This document shows, piece after piece, positions 23,681-32,704 of a stretch of 64,000 nucleotides of DNA. The notes below the pieces were generated by a model that saw only the letters and a program-made list of their open reading frames with translations, did no database searches and had not been told where the DNA came from. This DNA is from Halobacterium sp. DL1 (GTDB lineage Archaea > Halobacteriota > Halobacteria > Halobacteriales > Halobacteriaceae), in contig CP007060.1 of assembly GCA_000230955.3 (NCBI GenBank), positions 868,001 through 932,000 of the forward strand, written 5' to 3'. Numbering within the stretch: position 1 is the stretch's first letter; every line of letters begins with the position of its first letter. A program made the position numbers and the translations under genes.

Positions 23681-24478
23681 ATGCAGGTATTCGGTCTCGT
23701 CGGCTCGCCGGTCGAGCACTCGCTGTCGCCGCCGATGCACGAGGCGGCCTACGAGGAACTGGGGATGGACGCCCGCTACGTCACCTTCGAACCGGCCCGC
23801 GCGGACCTCGAAGCCGCGCTCGCGGGCGCCGAGGCGCTCGGCATCGACGGGCTCAACGTCACGATTCCGTTCAAGCAGGCGGTCCGCGACCTCGTCGACG
23901 TCGACGACCTCGCGGCGCGCGTCGGGGCCGTGAACACGGTGGACTTCTCGGGAACGGATCCCACCGGCCACAACACCGACGTGGCCGGCGTCCAGCGCGC
24001 GTTCGGCCACCACGACGTCGAACTGGCTGGCCGGGACGCGGTGGTCGTCGGGGCGGGCGGAGCGGGCCGCGCGGCGGTGTTCGCGCTCGCCGACGCCGGC
24101 GCCGACGTCAGTATCGCCAACCGCACCGTCGCCACCGCGGAGGAACTGGCGGCCGAGGTGTACGGCTCGGGCCACCCACTCGACGACCTCTCCACGTTAC
24201 TCGCGGACGCCGACGTGCTCGTGAACGCGACGAGCGTCGGGATGGAGGAAGACGAGTCGCCGGTCCCTGCCGACGCGCTCCACGCGGACCTCGCAGTACT
24301 CGACGCCGTCTACACGCCACTCCGGACGCGCCTGCTCCAGGATGCGGCGGGCGCGGGCGCGACGACGGTGGACGGCGCCTGGATGTTGCTCTACCAGGGC
24401 GTCGCTGCGTTCGAACTGTGGACCGGGCGGGACGCGCCGGTCGACGCGATGAACCGGGCGCTTCGGGCACGGCTTTAA
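23681..24478 (+). CDS. aroE: Shikimate dehydrogenase (NADP+)
   Basis: The 265-residue enzyme reduces 3-dehydroshikimate in the chorismate pathway. Landmarks are [20 protein letters not shown] (substrate contacts), the catalytic Lys in [26 protein letters not shown], the NADP-binding loop [15 protein letters not shown] with NRT, NATSVGM and [16 protein letters not shown]. Start MQVFGLV at 23681 matches family length. Chorismate is the substrate of the pab-like operon just downstream. Confidence 0.94.
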   Translation: MQVFGLVGSPVEHSLSPPMHEAAYEELGMDARYVTFEPARADLEAALAGAEALGIDGLNVTIPFKQAVRDLVDVDDLAARVGAVNTVDFSGTDPTGHNTDVAGVQRAFGHHDVELAGRDAVVVGAGGAGRAAVFALADAGADVSIANRTVATAEELAAEVYGSGHPLDDLSTLLADADVLVNATSVGMEEDESPVPADALHADLAVLDAVYTPLRTRLLQDAAGAGATTVDGAWMLLYQGVAAFELWTGRDAPVDAMNRALRARL

Positions 24479-24504
24479 GTGCGGGCAGTTGAAATGGGCT
24501 CCCA

Positions 24505-25080
24505 ATGGGACTACTCTCGAAACTGAAGTCGCTGCTCGGCGCGGGCGACGGCGACCGCTCCGCGGGCAGCGGCGTCGACGTGACCGTAGAGCGCGACTCG
24601 TCCGCGGACGCCGAGGAGGCGGGCGACGTGACGACCATGGCCGACGAGACCGCCGAGGCGGACGCGGACACCGCTTCCGAGACACCGGCGGAGGAACAGC
24701 CCGCCGACCCGGCCGAGGCCGACGAGGAGCCACAGGTCGAGGAGGCCGAACTCGAGCCGGAGACGGAGACCGAATCCGAGCCGGAAGTCGATGTCGAAGA
24801 GGCCGAACCGGCAGTCGAGGAAGCCGAGGCCGAGACGGACGCCGACGAAGCGGAGTCGGCCGAGGAGGAAGCCGAACCCGCCCCGGAGACGGAGACCGAA
24901 TCCGAACACGTCACCGTGCTCGACGGCATCGGGCCGGCGTACGGTGAGCGCCTCGAGGACGCGGGCGTCTCGACGGTCGCAGAGCTCGCGGACGCGGATC
25001 CCGAGGAGCTCGCGGACCAGATTGACCTCTCCGCGAAGCGCGTCGGGCGCTGGGTCGACAGCGCGAACGACCGAAGCTGA
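24505..25080 (+). CDS. Acidic linker protein with C-terminal helix-hairpin-helix
   Basis: The 191-residue protein has three parts. The first is a short amphipathic helix MGLLSKLKSLLGAGDG that could lie on a membrane or bind a partner. The second is about 120 residues of extreme Glu/Asp/Ala low complexity, including two copies of ETETESE. The third is a helix-hairpin-helix pair (VLDGIGPAYGERLEDAGV...ELADADPEELADQIDL) of the kind that binds DNA backbones. Its leaderless TATA box (CTTTAAG, 24474-24480) overlaps the aroE stop. Function unknown; a DNA- or protein-tethering role is inference. Confidence 0.8.
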   Translation: MGLLSKLKSLLGAGDGDRSAGSGVDVTVERDSSADAEEAGDVTTMADETAEADADTASETPAEEQPADPAEADEEPQVEEAELEPETETESEPEVDVEEAEPAVEEAEAETDADEAESAEEEAEPAPETETESEHVTVLDGIGPAYGERLEDAGVSTVAELADADPEELADQIDLSAKRVGRWVDSANDRS

Positions 25081-25095
25081 TGACGCCGCCGAGGG

Positions 25096-26574
25096 ATGCG
25101 TGACGAACGGGCGGCGGTCGTCTCCGACCGCGACGCCCTCCGCACGGCAACCGCGGACGCGCCAGACGACAGTCGCGTCGTCGTCGAGGCCCACGTCCCG
25201 GTCGAGGACTCCTTTGTAGCGTACCGTCGCGCCCGGGGCGACGAACCGGGATTCTACTACGAGACGACCGGCGGCAGCGACGGCTGGGGCTACTTCGGCG
25301 TCTCGCCAGCGGCGTTCCTGACTGTCGGCCCCGGCGAGGACGGCGCGCTCGACGCGCTGACCGAGCGAATCGGCGAAACGGTCGTCCGGGGGGACTGCGA
25401 GATACCCCACCCCGGCGGGCTGTTCGGCTGGCTCTCCTACGACGTCGCCCGCGAACTGGAGGACCTGCCCACGAACGCGACCGACGACCGGGGGCTGCCG
25501 CGCGTGCAGTTCGGCGTCTACCCGGTCGTCGCGGCCTGGCGCGAACCGTTCGAGGCCGGTGACCCTCTCCGCCTCGTCGCGAGCGTTCCCGTGAACGACT
25601 TCGACGACGCATTCGACGAGGGTCGCGAGCAGGTTCTCGCGCTCGCCGACCGTCTGCAATCGGGCGACCCCGTCGTCGGCTCGCCGCCGACGAATGAGAG
25701 AGCCCCCTTCGAGAGCGCTTGCGGACGGACTGCGTTCGAGGACCGGGTGCGCGCCATCACGACGTACATTCGCAACGGCGACACGTTCCAGACGAACGTG
25801 AGTCACCGTCTCGAGGCGCCCGCGAGCGTCCACCCTGTCGAGGTGTTCGCGGCGCTCCGCGAGGCCAACCCGGCGCCCTACTCCGCGCTCGTGGAGTTCC
25901 CGGGCGTCGACCTGGTCTCCGCGAGCCCGGAGCTCCTGCTCGAACGCCGCGGCCGCGACCTCGTCACGGAACCCATAGCGGGGACGCGGCCGCGCGGCGA
26001 CACCGAGGCCGCGGACGCCACGCTGGAGGACGACCTCACCAGCAACGAGAAGGAGCGCGCCGAGCACGCGATGCTCGTCGACCTCGAGCGAAACGACCTC
26101 GGGAAGGTCAGCGAGTACGGCAGCGTCGAGGTGAGCGAGTACCGCCGCGTCGACAGATACAGCGAGGTGATGCACCTCGTCAGCGAGGTGCGGGGGCGAA
26201 TCCGCGGGGACTGCGACCTCGCGGACGCCATCGCTGCGGTGTTTCCCGGTGGAACTATCACTGGGGCGCCCAAGCCCCGGACGATGGCGCTCGTCGACGA
26301 GGTTGAGGCGACCCGCCGCGGCCCCTACACGGGCAGCATCGGCGCCGTCGGCTTCGACGGCGACGCGACGCTGAACATCGTCATCCGAACGCTCGTCCGG
26401 CACGCGGCGGCGTACCACCTCCGCGTCGGCGCCGGAATCGTCCACGACTCGGACCCTGGAGCGGAGTACGAGGAGACCCTCGACAAGGCTCGCGCGCTCG
26501 TCGACGCCATCGACGCGGCGCTCGACGCCGGCCCCGCGGAGGAGTTGGCGCTCAGCGAGGGTGGTCCGAGGTGA
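25096..26574 (+). CDS. pabB: Chorismate-binding synthase: aminodeoxychorismate synthase I (PabB) or anthranilate synthase I
   Basis: The 492-residue protein has the full chorismate-binding domain: [76 protein letters not shown] and the C-terminal [22 protein letters not shown]. Operon partners (an amidotransferase, then a class IV PLP lyase-like enzyme) point to p-aminobenzoate made for folate. The tryptophan-sensing LLES motif of TrpE is absent. However, PIAGT carries Ala where E. coli PabB has the nucleophilic Lys (PIKGT), so an anthranilate-type reaction is not excluded. The stop overlaps the next start (GTGA). Confidence 0.82.
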   Translation: MRDERAAVVSDRDALRTATADAPDDSRVVVEAHVPVEDSFVAYRRARGDEPGFYYETTGGSDGWGYFGVSPAAFLTVGPGEDGALDALTERIGETVVRGDCEIPHPGGLFGWLSYDVARELEDLPTNATDDRGLPRVQFGVYPVVAAWREPFEAGDPLRLVASVPVNDFDDAFDEGREQVLALADRLQSGDPVVGSPPTNERAPFESACGRTAFEDRVRAITTYIRNGDTFQTNVSHRLEAPASVHPVEVFAALREANPAPYSALVEFPGVDLVSASPELLLERRGRDLVTEPIAGTRPRGDTEAADATLEDDLTSNEKERAEHAMLVDLERNDLGKVSEYGSVEVSEYRRVDRYSEVMHLVSEVRGRIRGDCDLADAIAAVFPGGTITGAPKPRTMALVDEVEATRRGPYTGSIGAVGFDGDATLNIVIRTLVRHAAAYHLRVGAGIVHDSDPGAEYEETLDKARALVDAIDAALDAGPAEELALSEGGPR

Positions 26575-27158
26575 CCCGCGTCCTCGTCGTGGACAACTAC
26601 GACTCCTTCGCGTACAACCTCGTGCAGTACCTGGGGGAGCACGCCGAGGAGGTACTCGTACGGCGCAACGACGAGATCGACGTCGCGGGCGTCCGTGACC
26701 TCGACCCGGACGGCGTCGTCGTCAGTCCAGGGCCGGGTACGCCCGACGACGCGGGGGTCTCGGTCCCCGTCTTCCGGGACCTCGACTACCCGACGCTGGG
26801 GGTCTGCCTCGGCCACCAGGCCCTGTGCGCGGCCAACGGCGCGGACGTGGGCCACGCGCCGTCGGTCGTCCACGGCAAACCGTCGACTGTGCGCCACGAC
26901 GGCCAGGGCCTCTTCACGGGGCTTCCGGAGCGCGTCCAGACCGGGCGCTACCACTCGCTGTCGGTGCTCGAAGCCGACCTCCCCGACTGCCTCGAGCCAA
27001 CCGCGTGGACGGACACGCGGGACGCCGAAGGCGTCGTGATGGCGGTCCGTCACCGCGAGCGGCCCCACGCAGGTGTACAGTTCCACCCGGAGAGCATCCT
27101 CACGCCCCGGGGCAAACAGATGACTAGCGCATTCCTCGACGCATGCAATACCACGTAA
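26571..27158 (+). CDS. pabA: Glutamine amidotransferase subunit (PabA/TrpG)
   Basis: The 195-residue class I glutamine amidotransferase supplies ammonia to the chorismate synthase. It shows [29 protein letters not shown] (oxyanion region), the nucleophile in [14 protein letters not shown] (Cys near residue 82), RYHSLSV and the His-Glu pair in [15 protein letters not shown] start at 26571 overlaps the stop of the upstream gene by four bases, and the 3' end overlaps the next gene by 16 bases, so the three subunits are translated together. Confidence 0.92.
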   Translation: MTRVLVVDNYDSFAYNLVQYLGEHAEEVLVRRNDEIDVAGVRDLDPDGVVVSPGPGTPDDAGVSVPVFRDLDYPTLGVCLGHQALCAANGADVGHAPSVVHGKPSTVRHDGQGLFTGLPERVQTGRYHSLSVLEADLPDCLEPTAWTDTRDAEGVVMAVRHRERPHAGVQFHPESILTPRGKQMTSAFLDACNTT

Positions 27159-27997
27159 ACGGCGAACTCGTGGACGACGCGGACGCCACGGTGAGCGTCC
27201 GCGACCGCGGGTTCCAGTACGGCGACGCCGCCTTCGAGACAATCCGCGCGTACGGTGGACAGACGTTCGCGTGGGCCGCCCACGAGAAGCGCCTGGACGC
27301 CACCTGCGAGGCGCTCGACATCGACCACGGGCTCTCCGGCAGCGACCTCCGGAGCCGCGTCCACGAGACGCTCGCTGCGAACGACCTGTCGGACGCTTAC
27401 GTCCGCCTCTCCGTCTCACGAGGGGTCCAGTCCGGCCGTCTCGCGCCGGACGACGACGCGGACCCGACGGTGGTCGTCGTCGTCGAATCACTCCCCCGTG
27501 GTGGCGTCGACGGCGAGCGCGTCTGGAACGCGCCGGTGACGGCAAGAACGGTCGACGTCCAGCGCGTTCCCGACGAGTGTATCCCCTCCGTCGCGAAGAC
27601 CCACAACTACCTCGGCGGCGTACTCGCCCGCATCGACGCTGGCGACGCCGACGAGGCGCTACTGGTCGACGCAGAGGGCCGGGTGACCGAGGGCGCTTCG
27701 AGCAACGTCTTCTTCGTCGCTGACGGCGTGCTCCGCACGCCGAGTCTCGACCTGCCGGTGCTTCCCGGCATCACCCGCTGGGCGGTCATCCAGCTGGCCG
27801 AGGACGTCGGCATCCCCGTCGAGGAGGGCCACTACACGCCCGCGGACCTCCACGACGCCGACGAGGTGTTCTTCACGAACACCACCTGGGAGGTCCGTCC
27901 AGTCGCCCGCCTCGACGACGCCTCCTACTCGACGTGCAAAGTCGGCGCCGGCCTCGCCCGCGCGTTCGCGGAGGAGGTCCAACGGCGTCACTACTGA
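27143..27997 (+). CDS. pabC: Class IV PLP enzyme: aminodeoxychorismate lyase-like (PabC) or branched-chain aminotransferase-like
   Basis: The 284-residue fold-type IV PLP protein has VSVRDRGFQYGDAAFETIRA, the PLP lysine in SVAKTHNYLGG (about residue 151), EALLVDAEGRVTEGASSNVF and VLPGITRWAVIQLA. This fold serves aminodeoxychorismate lyase, branched-chain and D-amino acid aminotransferases, which are hard to separate by eye. Overlap with the amidotransferase gene and the chorismate context favour the lyase that releases p-aminobenzoate. Confidence 0.85.
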   Translation: MQYHVNGELVDDADATVSVRDRGFQYGDAAFETIRAYGGQTFAWAAHEKRLDATCEALDIDHGLSGSDLRSRVHETLAANDLSDAYVRLSVSRGVQSGRLAPDDDADPTVVVVVESLPRGGVDGERVWNAPVTARTVDVQRVPDECIPSVAKTHNYLGGVLARIDAGDADEALLVDAEGRVTEGASSNVFFVADGVLRTPSLDLPVLPGITRWAVIQLAEDVGIPVEEGHYTPADLHDADEVFFTNTTWEVRPVARLDDASYSTCKVGAGLARAFAEEVQRRHY

Positions 27998-28021
27998 CGG
28001 ACCACCACTGGCGAGCGCGCC

Positions 28022-28582
28022 TCAGAGCGTCGGGACGTCCTCCGGCGTGTCGAAGTCGTGGAAGTGCTCACCCTCTTCCTTCGAGAGGACGTTCAGCGCC
28101 GCCGCGCCGCCGTCGCCCGCGGAGATGATGGCCTCGTATTCGCCGTTTCGCACCATCGCGCCCGTCGCGTAAACGTCCTCGACGCTAGTCTCCATCGTCA
28201 CGTCCACGTCCACCACGTCGCCGTCGAACGCACAGCCCAGTTGCTCGGCAAATGTCGTATCGTCACCCGTCGCCAGCACGACGTAGTCGGCGTCGTACTC
28301 GCGGTCCTCGGTCGCGACGTGGAAGCCGGCGTCGGTCGATTCGACCGACTCGACGCTCTCGCCCTGGTTCAGGGTGACGCCGCGGTCCCGTACCTGCCCG
28401 CGGGCGACTTCCATGAACTCGTCGCCCGAGATGCTCCTGATGCCGAGGTAGTTGAACAGGTGGGCGTGGTGCATCCACGTCTCGTCCGTGTCGAAGACGA
28501 CCGTGTCGAGTCCGTTCTTCTCCGTGAACAGTGCCGCGCTCAAGCCGGCGGGGCCGCCGCCGACGACTGCTACGTCTGACAT
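28022..28582 (-). CDS. Small FAD-binding oxidoreductase (thioredoxin-reductase-like half)
   Basis: The 186-residue protein has the FAD-binding VAVVGGGPAGLSAALFTEKN and the second FAD contact ATGAMVRNGEYEAIISAGDG, so it is close to the FAD domain of thioredoxin reductase. The NADPH-binding domain and the redox CxxC are both missing; only one Cys (EQLGCAFDGD) is present. It may act on a carrier protein or bind FAD for a different redox partner. It is divergent from a Rieske protein gene. Stand-alone FAD halves of this type occur in other haloarchaea. Confidence 0.82.
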   Translation of the reverse strand: MSDVAVVGGGPAGLSAALFTEKNGLDTVVFDTDETWMHHAHLFNYLGIRSISGDEFMEVARGQVRDRGVTLNQGESVESVESTDAGFHVATEDREYDADYVVLATGDDTTFAEQLGCAFDGDVVDVDVTMETSVEDVYATGAMVRNGEYEAIISAGDGGAAALNVLSKEEGEHFHDFDTPEDVPTL

Positions 28583-28720
28583 GTGGCTCCTCGTTGTGGG
28601 CCGTCAGTGAAAAGCAGTCTCGAAAAGCAGTTACAGTTGGGAATCCGATAGTACTCCCTCCCGTCGCAACTGTCGACTGTTCCGGTGCGTTCAAACCCCA
28701 CCGCCGGGTAGGCCGATTCG

Positions 28721-29137
28721 ATGGGTGAGGCACGTATCGCCGGCGTCGACGAGGTGCCCACCGAGGGCAGTCTCCTGTTCACGGTCGCCGAAGACGGCGA
28801 GGAGAAGGAGGCGTTCCTGGTGAAACTCTCGGACGGCACGGTCGTCGGCTGGCGCAACTACTGCATGCACTGGACGGACGTGAAACTGGACACCGGCGAC
28901 GGCGCCGTCAGGAACGGCGAGGTGGTCTGCCGGAAGCACGCCGCCACCTTCGAGAAGGATTCGGGCGTCTGCACGCACGGCCCCTGCGAGGGCGCGGAAC
29001 TCGACCCCGTCGAGGTGGCCGTAGAGGACGGCGACGTCGTGCTGGCGGACCCGGACTACGAGTTCGTTCAGACCGGCGTGGAGGACGGCGACCCCGCCGA
29101 CCTCTCGACGTCGCCCGGAGCGCGCCTCGGGTTCTAG
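28721..29137 (+). CDS. Rieske [2Fe-2S] protein
   Basis: The 138-residue protein has the Rieske ligand pattern: CMHW in GWRNYCMHWTDV and CRKHAATF, giving two Cys and two His for a 2Fe-2S cluster. No signal peptide or membrane helix is present, so it is a soluble ferredoxin-like electron carrier. The C-terminal third is acidic. A redox link with the divergent small flavoprotein is suggested only by position. It shares the last four bases with the convergent regulator gene. Confidence 0.88.
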   Translation: MGEARIAGVDEVPTEGSLLFTVAEDGEEKEAFLVKLSDGTVVGWRNYCMHWTDVKLDTGDGAVRNGEVVCRKHAATFEKDSGVCTHGPCEGAELDPVEVAVEDGDVVLADPDYEFVQTGVEDGDPADLSTSPGARLGF

Positions 29138-29424
29138 GGCGACTCCACGACGAACGCTGGTTCCTCGATCGCCTCGCTCTTGCACTCGGGACACCGCGAG
29201 GGGACGTTCACGGGGTCGTCGAAGCCGTCGAAGCCGCAGTCCCGGCACGCCGGCGGCCGCACGAGCAGTTCCTCGTCGGTGCCGTCGAGCGTCTCCGAGA
29301 GGTGGCGGACGTGGGTCAGCGCGGTCCCGCGGGCGATGGTGAACTTCTCCGCGAGTCCGCTCGGGGTCTGTGGCTGCTCGCGGAGCGCGTCGAGTATCCG
29401 TTCGCGGGTCGTTCTGTCGTCCAT
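29134..29424 (-). CDS. Winged-helix regulator with zinc ribbon (COG3357-like)
   Basis: The 96-residue protein has an N-terminal winged helix (TRERILDALREQPQTPSGLA...IARGTALTHVRHLSETLDG), then a zinc ribbon CRDCGFDGF...CPECKSEAI. This pairing is typical of a small archaeal family of predicted transcription regulators; the DNA target is unknown. It converges with the Rieske gene, sharing four bases, and is divergent from the nucleotidyltransferase. Confidence 0.85.
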   Translation of the reverse strand: MDDRTTRERILDALREQPQTPSGLAEKFTIARGTALTHVRHLSETLDGTDEELLVRPPACRDCGFDGFDDPVNVPSRCPECKSEAIEEPAFVVESP

Positions 29425-29454
29425 ACGTACACGTCGGAACCCGGATGAAAAAGG

Positions 29455-29462
29455 ACTTATCG
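29455..29462 (+). promoter_or_regulatory. TATA-like box of the nucleotidyltransferase gene
   Basis: ACTTATCG lies about 26 bases before the ATG at 29484 and supports that start over the in-frame ATG at 29445. Confidence 0.5.
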
Positions 29463-29483
29463 GACGCCGTGGACGATTACACC

Positions 29484-30452
29484 ATGAAGGCAGTCGTTCT
29501 CGCCGGCGGATACGCGACCCGGTTGTGGCCGATAACGAAACATCGGCCGAAGATGTTCCTGCCGGTCGGTGACTCGACAGTCATCGACCGCATCTTCGCG
29601 GAACTGGAGTCCGACGACCGCATCGACGAGGTGTTCGTCTCGACGAACGAGCGCTTTGCCGACGACTTCGAGGCCTACCTCGCGGACAGCGAGTTCGAGA
29701 AGCCGACACTCACGGTCGAGGACACGACTGAGGAGGACGAGAAGTTCGGCGTCGTCGGCGCGCTCGCCCAGCTCGTCGACCGGGAGAACGTCGACGACGA
29801 CCTCATCGTCATCGCCGGGGACAACCTCATCAGCTTCGACATCTCCGAGTTCGTCGACTTCTTCGAGGAGAAGGGGACGCCGACGCTGGCGGCCTACGAC
29901 GTCGGGAGCCTCGACCGCGCGCAGTCCTACGGCGTCGTGGACCTCGACGGCACGGAGGTCGTGGACCTCCAGGAGAAACCCGACGAACCGAAGAGCACGC
30001 TCGTCTCCATCGCCTGCTACGCGTTCACCCGGGACGCCGTCCCGATGCTCCGGACCTACCTCGACGAGGGCGAGAACCCCGACGAACCCGGCTGGTTCGT
30101 CCAGTGGCTCCAGGACCGCTGCACGGTCCACGCGTTCAGCTTCGAGGACGCCTGGTTCGACATCGGGACGCCGGCGTCCTACCTCGACGCCGTCGCGTGG
30201 ACCCTCGACGGCGACAACCTCGTCAGCGACGACGCCACTGTAGAGGACTCCACGCTCGGCGAGAACGTCCACGTGATGGCGGGCGCGGAGGTCGTCAACT
30301 CCAACCTGGACAACTCGGTCGTCTTCCCGAACGCCTCCATCTACGACTGCGACGTGCGCAACTCCATCGTCGACGAGGAGACCCACCTCGAACAGATCGA
30401 CTTCTCCGGCGCGCTCATCGGCGCCCACACCACCATCTCGAACCAGAACTGA
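29484..30452 (+). CDS. NDP-sugar pyrophosphorylase (sugar nucleotidyltransferase)
   Basis: The 322-residue enzyme joins a sugar phosphate to a nucleotide. The N-terminal nucleotidyltransferase domain starts MKAVVLAGGYATRLWPITKHRPKMFLPVGD (nucleotide-binding GGxxTRLxP), with VIAGDNLISFD, EKPDEPKS and WFDIGTPASYLDAV. From about residue 260 come hexapeptide-like repeats (VEDSTLGENVHVMAGAEVVN...SIYDCDVRNSIVDEE) forming a left-handed helix end. It resembles glucose-1-phosphate thymidylyl- or uridylyltransferases; the sugar is not fixed. It may feed S-layer glycan synthesis. Confidence 0.9.
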   Translation: MKAVVLAGGYATRLWPITKHRPKMFLPVGDSTVIDRIFAELESDDRIDEVFVSTNERFADDFEAYLADSEFEKPTLTVEDTTEEDEKFGVVGALAQLVDRENVDDDLIVIAGDNLISFDISEFVDFFEEKGTPTLAAYDVGSLDRAQSYGVVDLDGTEVVDLQEKPDEPKSTLVSIACYAFTRDAVPMLRTYLDEGENPDEPGWFVQWLQDRCTVHAFSFEDAWFDIGTPASYLDAVAWTLDGDNLVSDDATVEDSTLGENVHVMAGAEVVNSNLDNSVVFPNASIYDCDVRNSIVDEETHLEQIDFSGALIGAHTTISNQN

Positions 30453-30625
30453 CGAGGGTTCAAGTACGAAGCCGGGACCAACCCTGGCCGTGACCTGAGA
30501 ACCTGCCGCGAGGCGTGGGGTGCGATGCACCCATCGGAGCGAGCGGTGGAAACCGCGAGCCGAATAATAGCGTGTCGCCCGCCTCGCGGACGACCCCGTC
30601 TCGACACCTGTTCGCCCAGATACCG

Positions 30626-31351
30626 CTATCCGTCGCCGAGCCAGGCGTCCGCGATCTCGACGTGGCCGCGGTCTCCCTCCCACACCGTCTCGTAGTCGAG
30701 TTCGATGGATTGGGCCATGTGCGGGCCGTCGGTGACGAGCGTCTCGAACTCGCCGCCCTCGCCGAGCACGTGCACCCCGTACTCGTCGTTGAGCGCCGCC
30801 AGTTCGTCGAACGCGGTGGCGTCGAGCGTGCGGCCCAGCCACGACTCGTCGAGGCCGTACGCCGCCACCTGGATGACACGAATCTCGAACCCGGCGTCGA
30901 GCATCTCGTCGGCGAGTTTCCGGGGGTCCCGTTGCCACAGCGGCGCGAACAGCTCGCAGCCGAGGCGCTCGCACATCGCCTCGATGCGACTGGTCTGGAA
31001 CTCGCTCTCGACAGCGCCCGCGGTGACGCCCGCTAGTCCGCCGTCGAGGTCGGCGGCGAGTTCGGAGAGCGCGGCTTCGAGCGGCTCGAGTTCGGTGTCG
31101 CCCTGCTCGCCCGAATCGGTCGCGTCCGCCGCCGCGAAGTCGTCGGGTTCCACGCTCACTAGCGGGATGCCGATGCTCTCGGCGGCGAGGTCCGCCAGTC
31201 GCGTCGCTGGCACGTGGTACATGTAGGAGTCGCCCTCCGGGTGGACCGTCACGAGGCGGCCCACGTCGAGTCCCTCCTCCAGGGCGCGGTAGAGCGCCCA
31301 CGAGGAGTCCTTCCCGCCGGAGAACAGGCTCACCCACTGGCCGTCGTTCAT
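30626..31351 (-). CDS. dph6: Diphthine-ammonia ligase (Dph6)
   Basis: The 241-residue protein has the ATP-binding PP-loop SLFSGGKDSSWALYRALEEG and the family core (GAVESEFQTSRIEAMCERLG, LFAPLWQRDP, EGGEFETLVTDGPHM). It catalyses the final amidation that completes diphthamide on translation factor aEF2. Length and motifs match archaeal Dph6. A TATA-like box (about 31374-31383) lies 27 bases upstream. The other dph genes are not in the window. Confidence 0.92.
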   Translation of the reverse strand: MNDGQWVSLFSGGKDSSWALYRALEEGLDVGRLVTVHPEGDSYMYHVPATRLADLAAESIGIPLVSVEPDDFAAADATDSGEQGDTELEPLEAALSELAADLDGGLAGVTAGAVESEFQTSRIEAMCERLGCELFAPLWQRDPRKLADEMLDAGFEIRVIQVAAYGLDESWLGRTLDATAFDELAALNDEYGVHVLGEGGEFETLVTDGPHMAQSIELDYETVWEGDRGHVEIADAWLGDG

Positions 31352-31390
31352 ACTTCGGATTGCGCGCCGGTGTTGAAATGTCTCGCCTTT

Positions 31391-32542
31391 CTACTGGCGT
31401 TCGGGCGCCTCCTCTACGTCCTCGAGGTCGACGCCGCTGAAGTGCGTCGCGATGCGGATGCCGACGACGCTGAGGAGCACGCCGAGCACGACGAACACCG
31501 CGAGACGCTGCTCAGGCGTGAACGCGAACTCCCGGACCGCAAGCGGGCCAAAGCGCGTCGACGGGACCTCGATGGGGCCGAGGCGACCGGCCCGCTCCAT
31601 GAAGTACGCCGAGAAGCCGCGCACGACCAGTCCGACCGCAAGCACGCCGAACGGGAGGTTGAGGAACGACGTGCGGACGCCGCCCTGTCGGATGAGTTCG
31701 TCGAACAGGCGGCCCGCGCTCGCGGTGAGCGCACCGAGGGCCACCCACGGGATGCTGTAGTAGGTGAACGCCATCGCGGACAGCAACAGGGCCGTCTCCG
31801 CGGGGAGATCCGAGACGCCGAGTGCGCCCGCGAAGACGCCGACGAGCGCCAGTCCCGCCGCCACGACGTACGTGACGATGGAGACGCGGCCGGAGTACAG
31901 CGCGTCCCGCGCCTGGCCGGGGACCGCCGCGAGGTAGTCGTCGATACTCAGGCCCTTGTACAGCAGGAACAGTCCGATGACGGCGGTGATGCTGGCAGCG
32001 GCGACAGCGAGACTCCCGGTCGCGAGCATCAGCGCCGGGAAGACGAGCATCACGATGCCCAGCGGGACGAGGACGGTCTGTCGGAGTTCCTCGTCGGCGA
32101 GGAACTGCTTCAGCAGGTAGTACGTGGACTCCAGGTCGCGGGCCTGCCGGACGACGACGCGGTCGACGGCGTCGACCTGCAGGCGACTCTCGATGATTGG
32201 GACGAGTCGTTCGTCCTCGGCGCTGTCGATGACGACGACGGCGGAGTCCGGGTCGTAACGCTCGACAAGGTCGTCCAGTTGTTCGGCGACCGAGCGGTCC
32301 GCGCTGACGCCGTCGCCGTCGCCCGAGACGGCCGCGACCACGGCATCGTCGTCCTCGTCGCGGAGATCTCTCGTGACCCGGAGCGCCTCCAGGAGGCAGT
32401 TGACGCCGGAATCCTCGGGGTCCGCGATGCCCATCTCCGTGACGAGGGACTGCACCGCTTCCCAGCCGGCGACCGGCGTGCGTAGCCCGGTCTTGCGGGG
32501 GATGTCACCCGTCCGGTCTACGGAGACGACCAGCGTTCGCAT
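31391..32542 (-). CDS. DUF373 membrane protein
   Basis: The 383-residue protein starts with a soluble domain (about 1-140: MRTLVVSVDRTGDIPRKTGL, VNCLLEALRVTRDL, VVVIDSAEDERLVPII) and continues with six or seven membrane helices. This is the archaeal DUF373 layout; function is not established. The N-terminal domain has an acid-rich nucleotide-fold look. Its leaderless TATA box is ATAAAAAC (32571-32578, read on the minus strand), about 30 bases before the start. It is followed by dph6 on the same strand after 39 bases. Confidence 0.85.
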   Translation of the reverse strand: MRTLVVSVDRTGDIPRKTGLRTPVAGWEAVQSLVTEMGIADPEDSGVNCLLEALRVTRDLRDEDDDAVVAAVSGDGDGVSADRSVAEQLDDLVERYDPDSAVVVIDSAEDERLVPIIESRLQVDAVDRVVVRQARDLESTYYLLKQFLADEELRQTVLVPLGIVMLVFPALMLATGSLAVAAASITAVIGLFLLYKGLSIDDYLAAVPGQARDALYSGRVSIVTYVVAAGLALVGVFAGALGVSDLPAETALLLSAMAFTYYSIPWVALGALTASAGRLFDELIRQGGVRTSFLNLPFGVLAVGLVVRGFSAYFMERAGRLGPIEVPSTRFGPLAVREFAFTPEQRLAVFVVLGVLLSVVGIRIATHFSGVDLEDVEEAPERQ

Positions 32543-32704
32543 CAGTCAGTCGGACGGTCACGCCGCCGGGATAAAAACCCCGCGCTGACGGCGCTACTGG
32601 CGAGCACTCCGCCACAGTCGCTCCGGCCGCCCGACCGTGCAGAACGGCCCAGAGCGGCCGCTACGCGGCGGGAAATACAGAGAATCGAATCGCGTCGATA
32701 GGGG

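Noticed and set aside
24511-26445. Long minus-strand open frame opposite the helix-hairpin-helix and pabB genes
   Set aside because: The plus strand encodes recognisable proteins throughout; the minus frame has no motif and a GC-driven composition.
25096-26574. Naming the chorismate-binding gene trpE
   Set aside because: The PIAGT signature fits TrpE, but the tryptophan-sensing motif is missing and the third gene of the operon is a lyase-like PLP enzyme; I kept pabB with the doubt stated.
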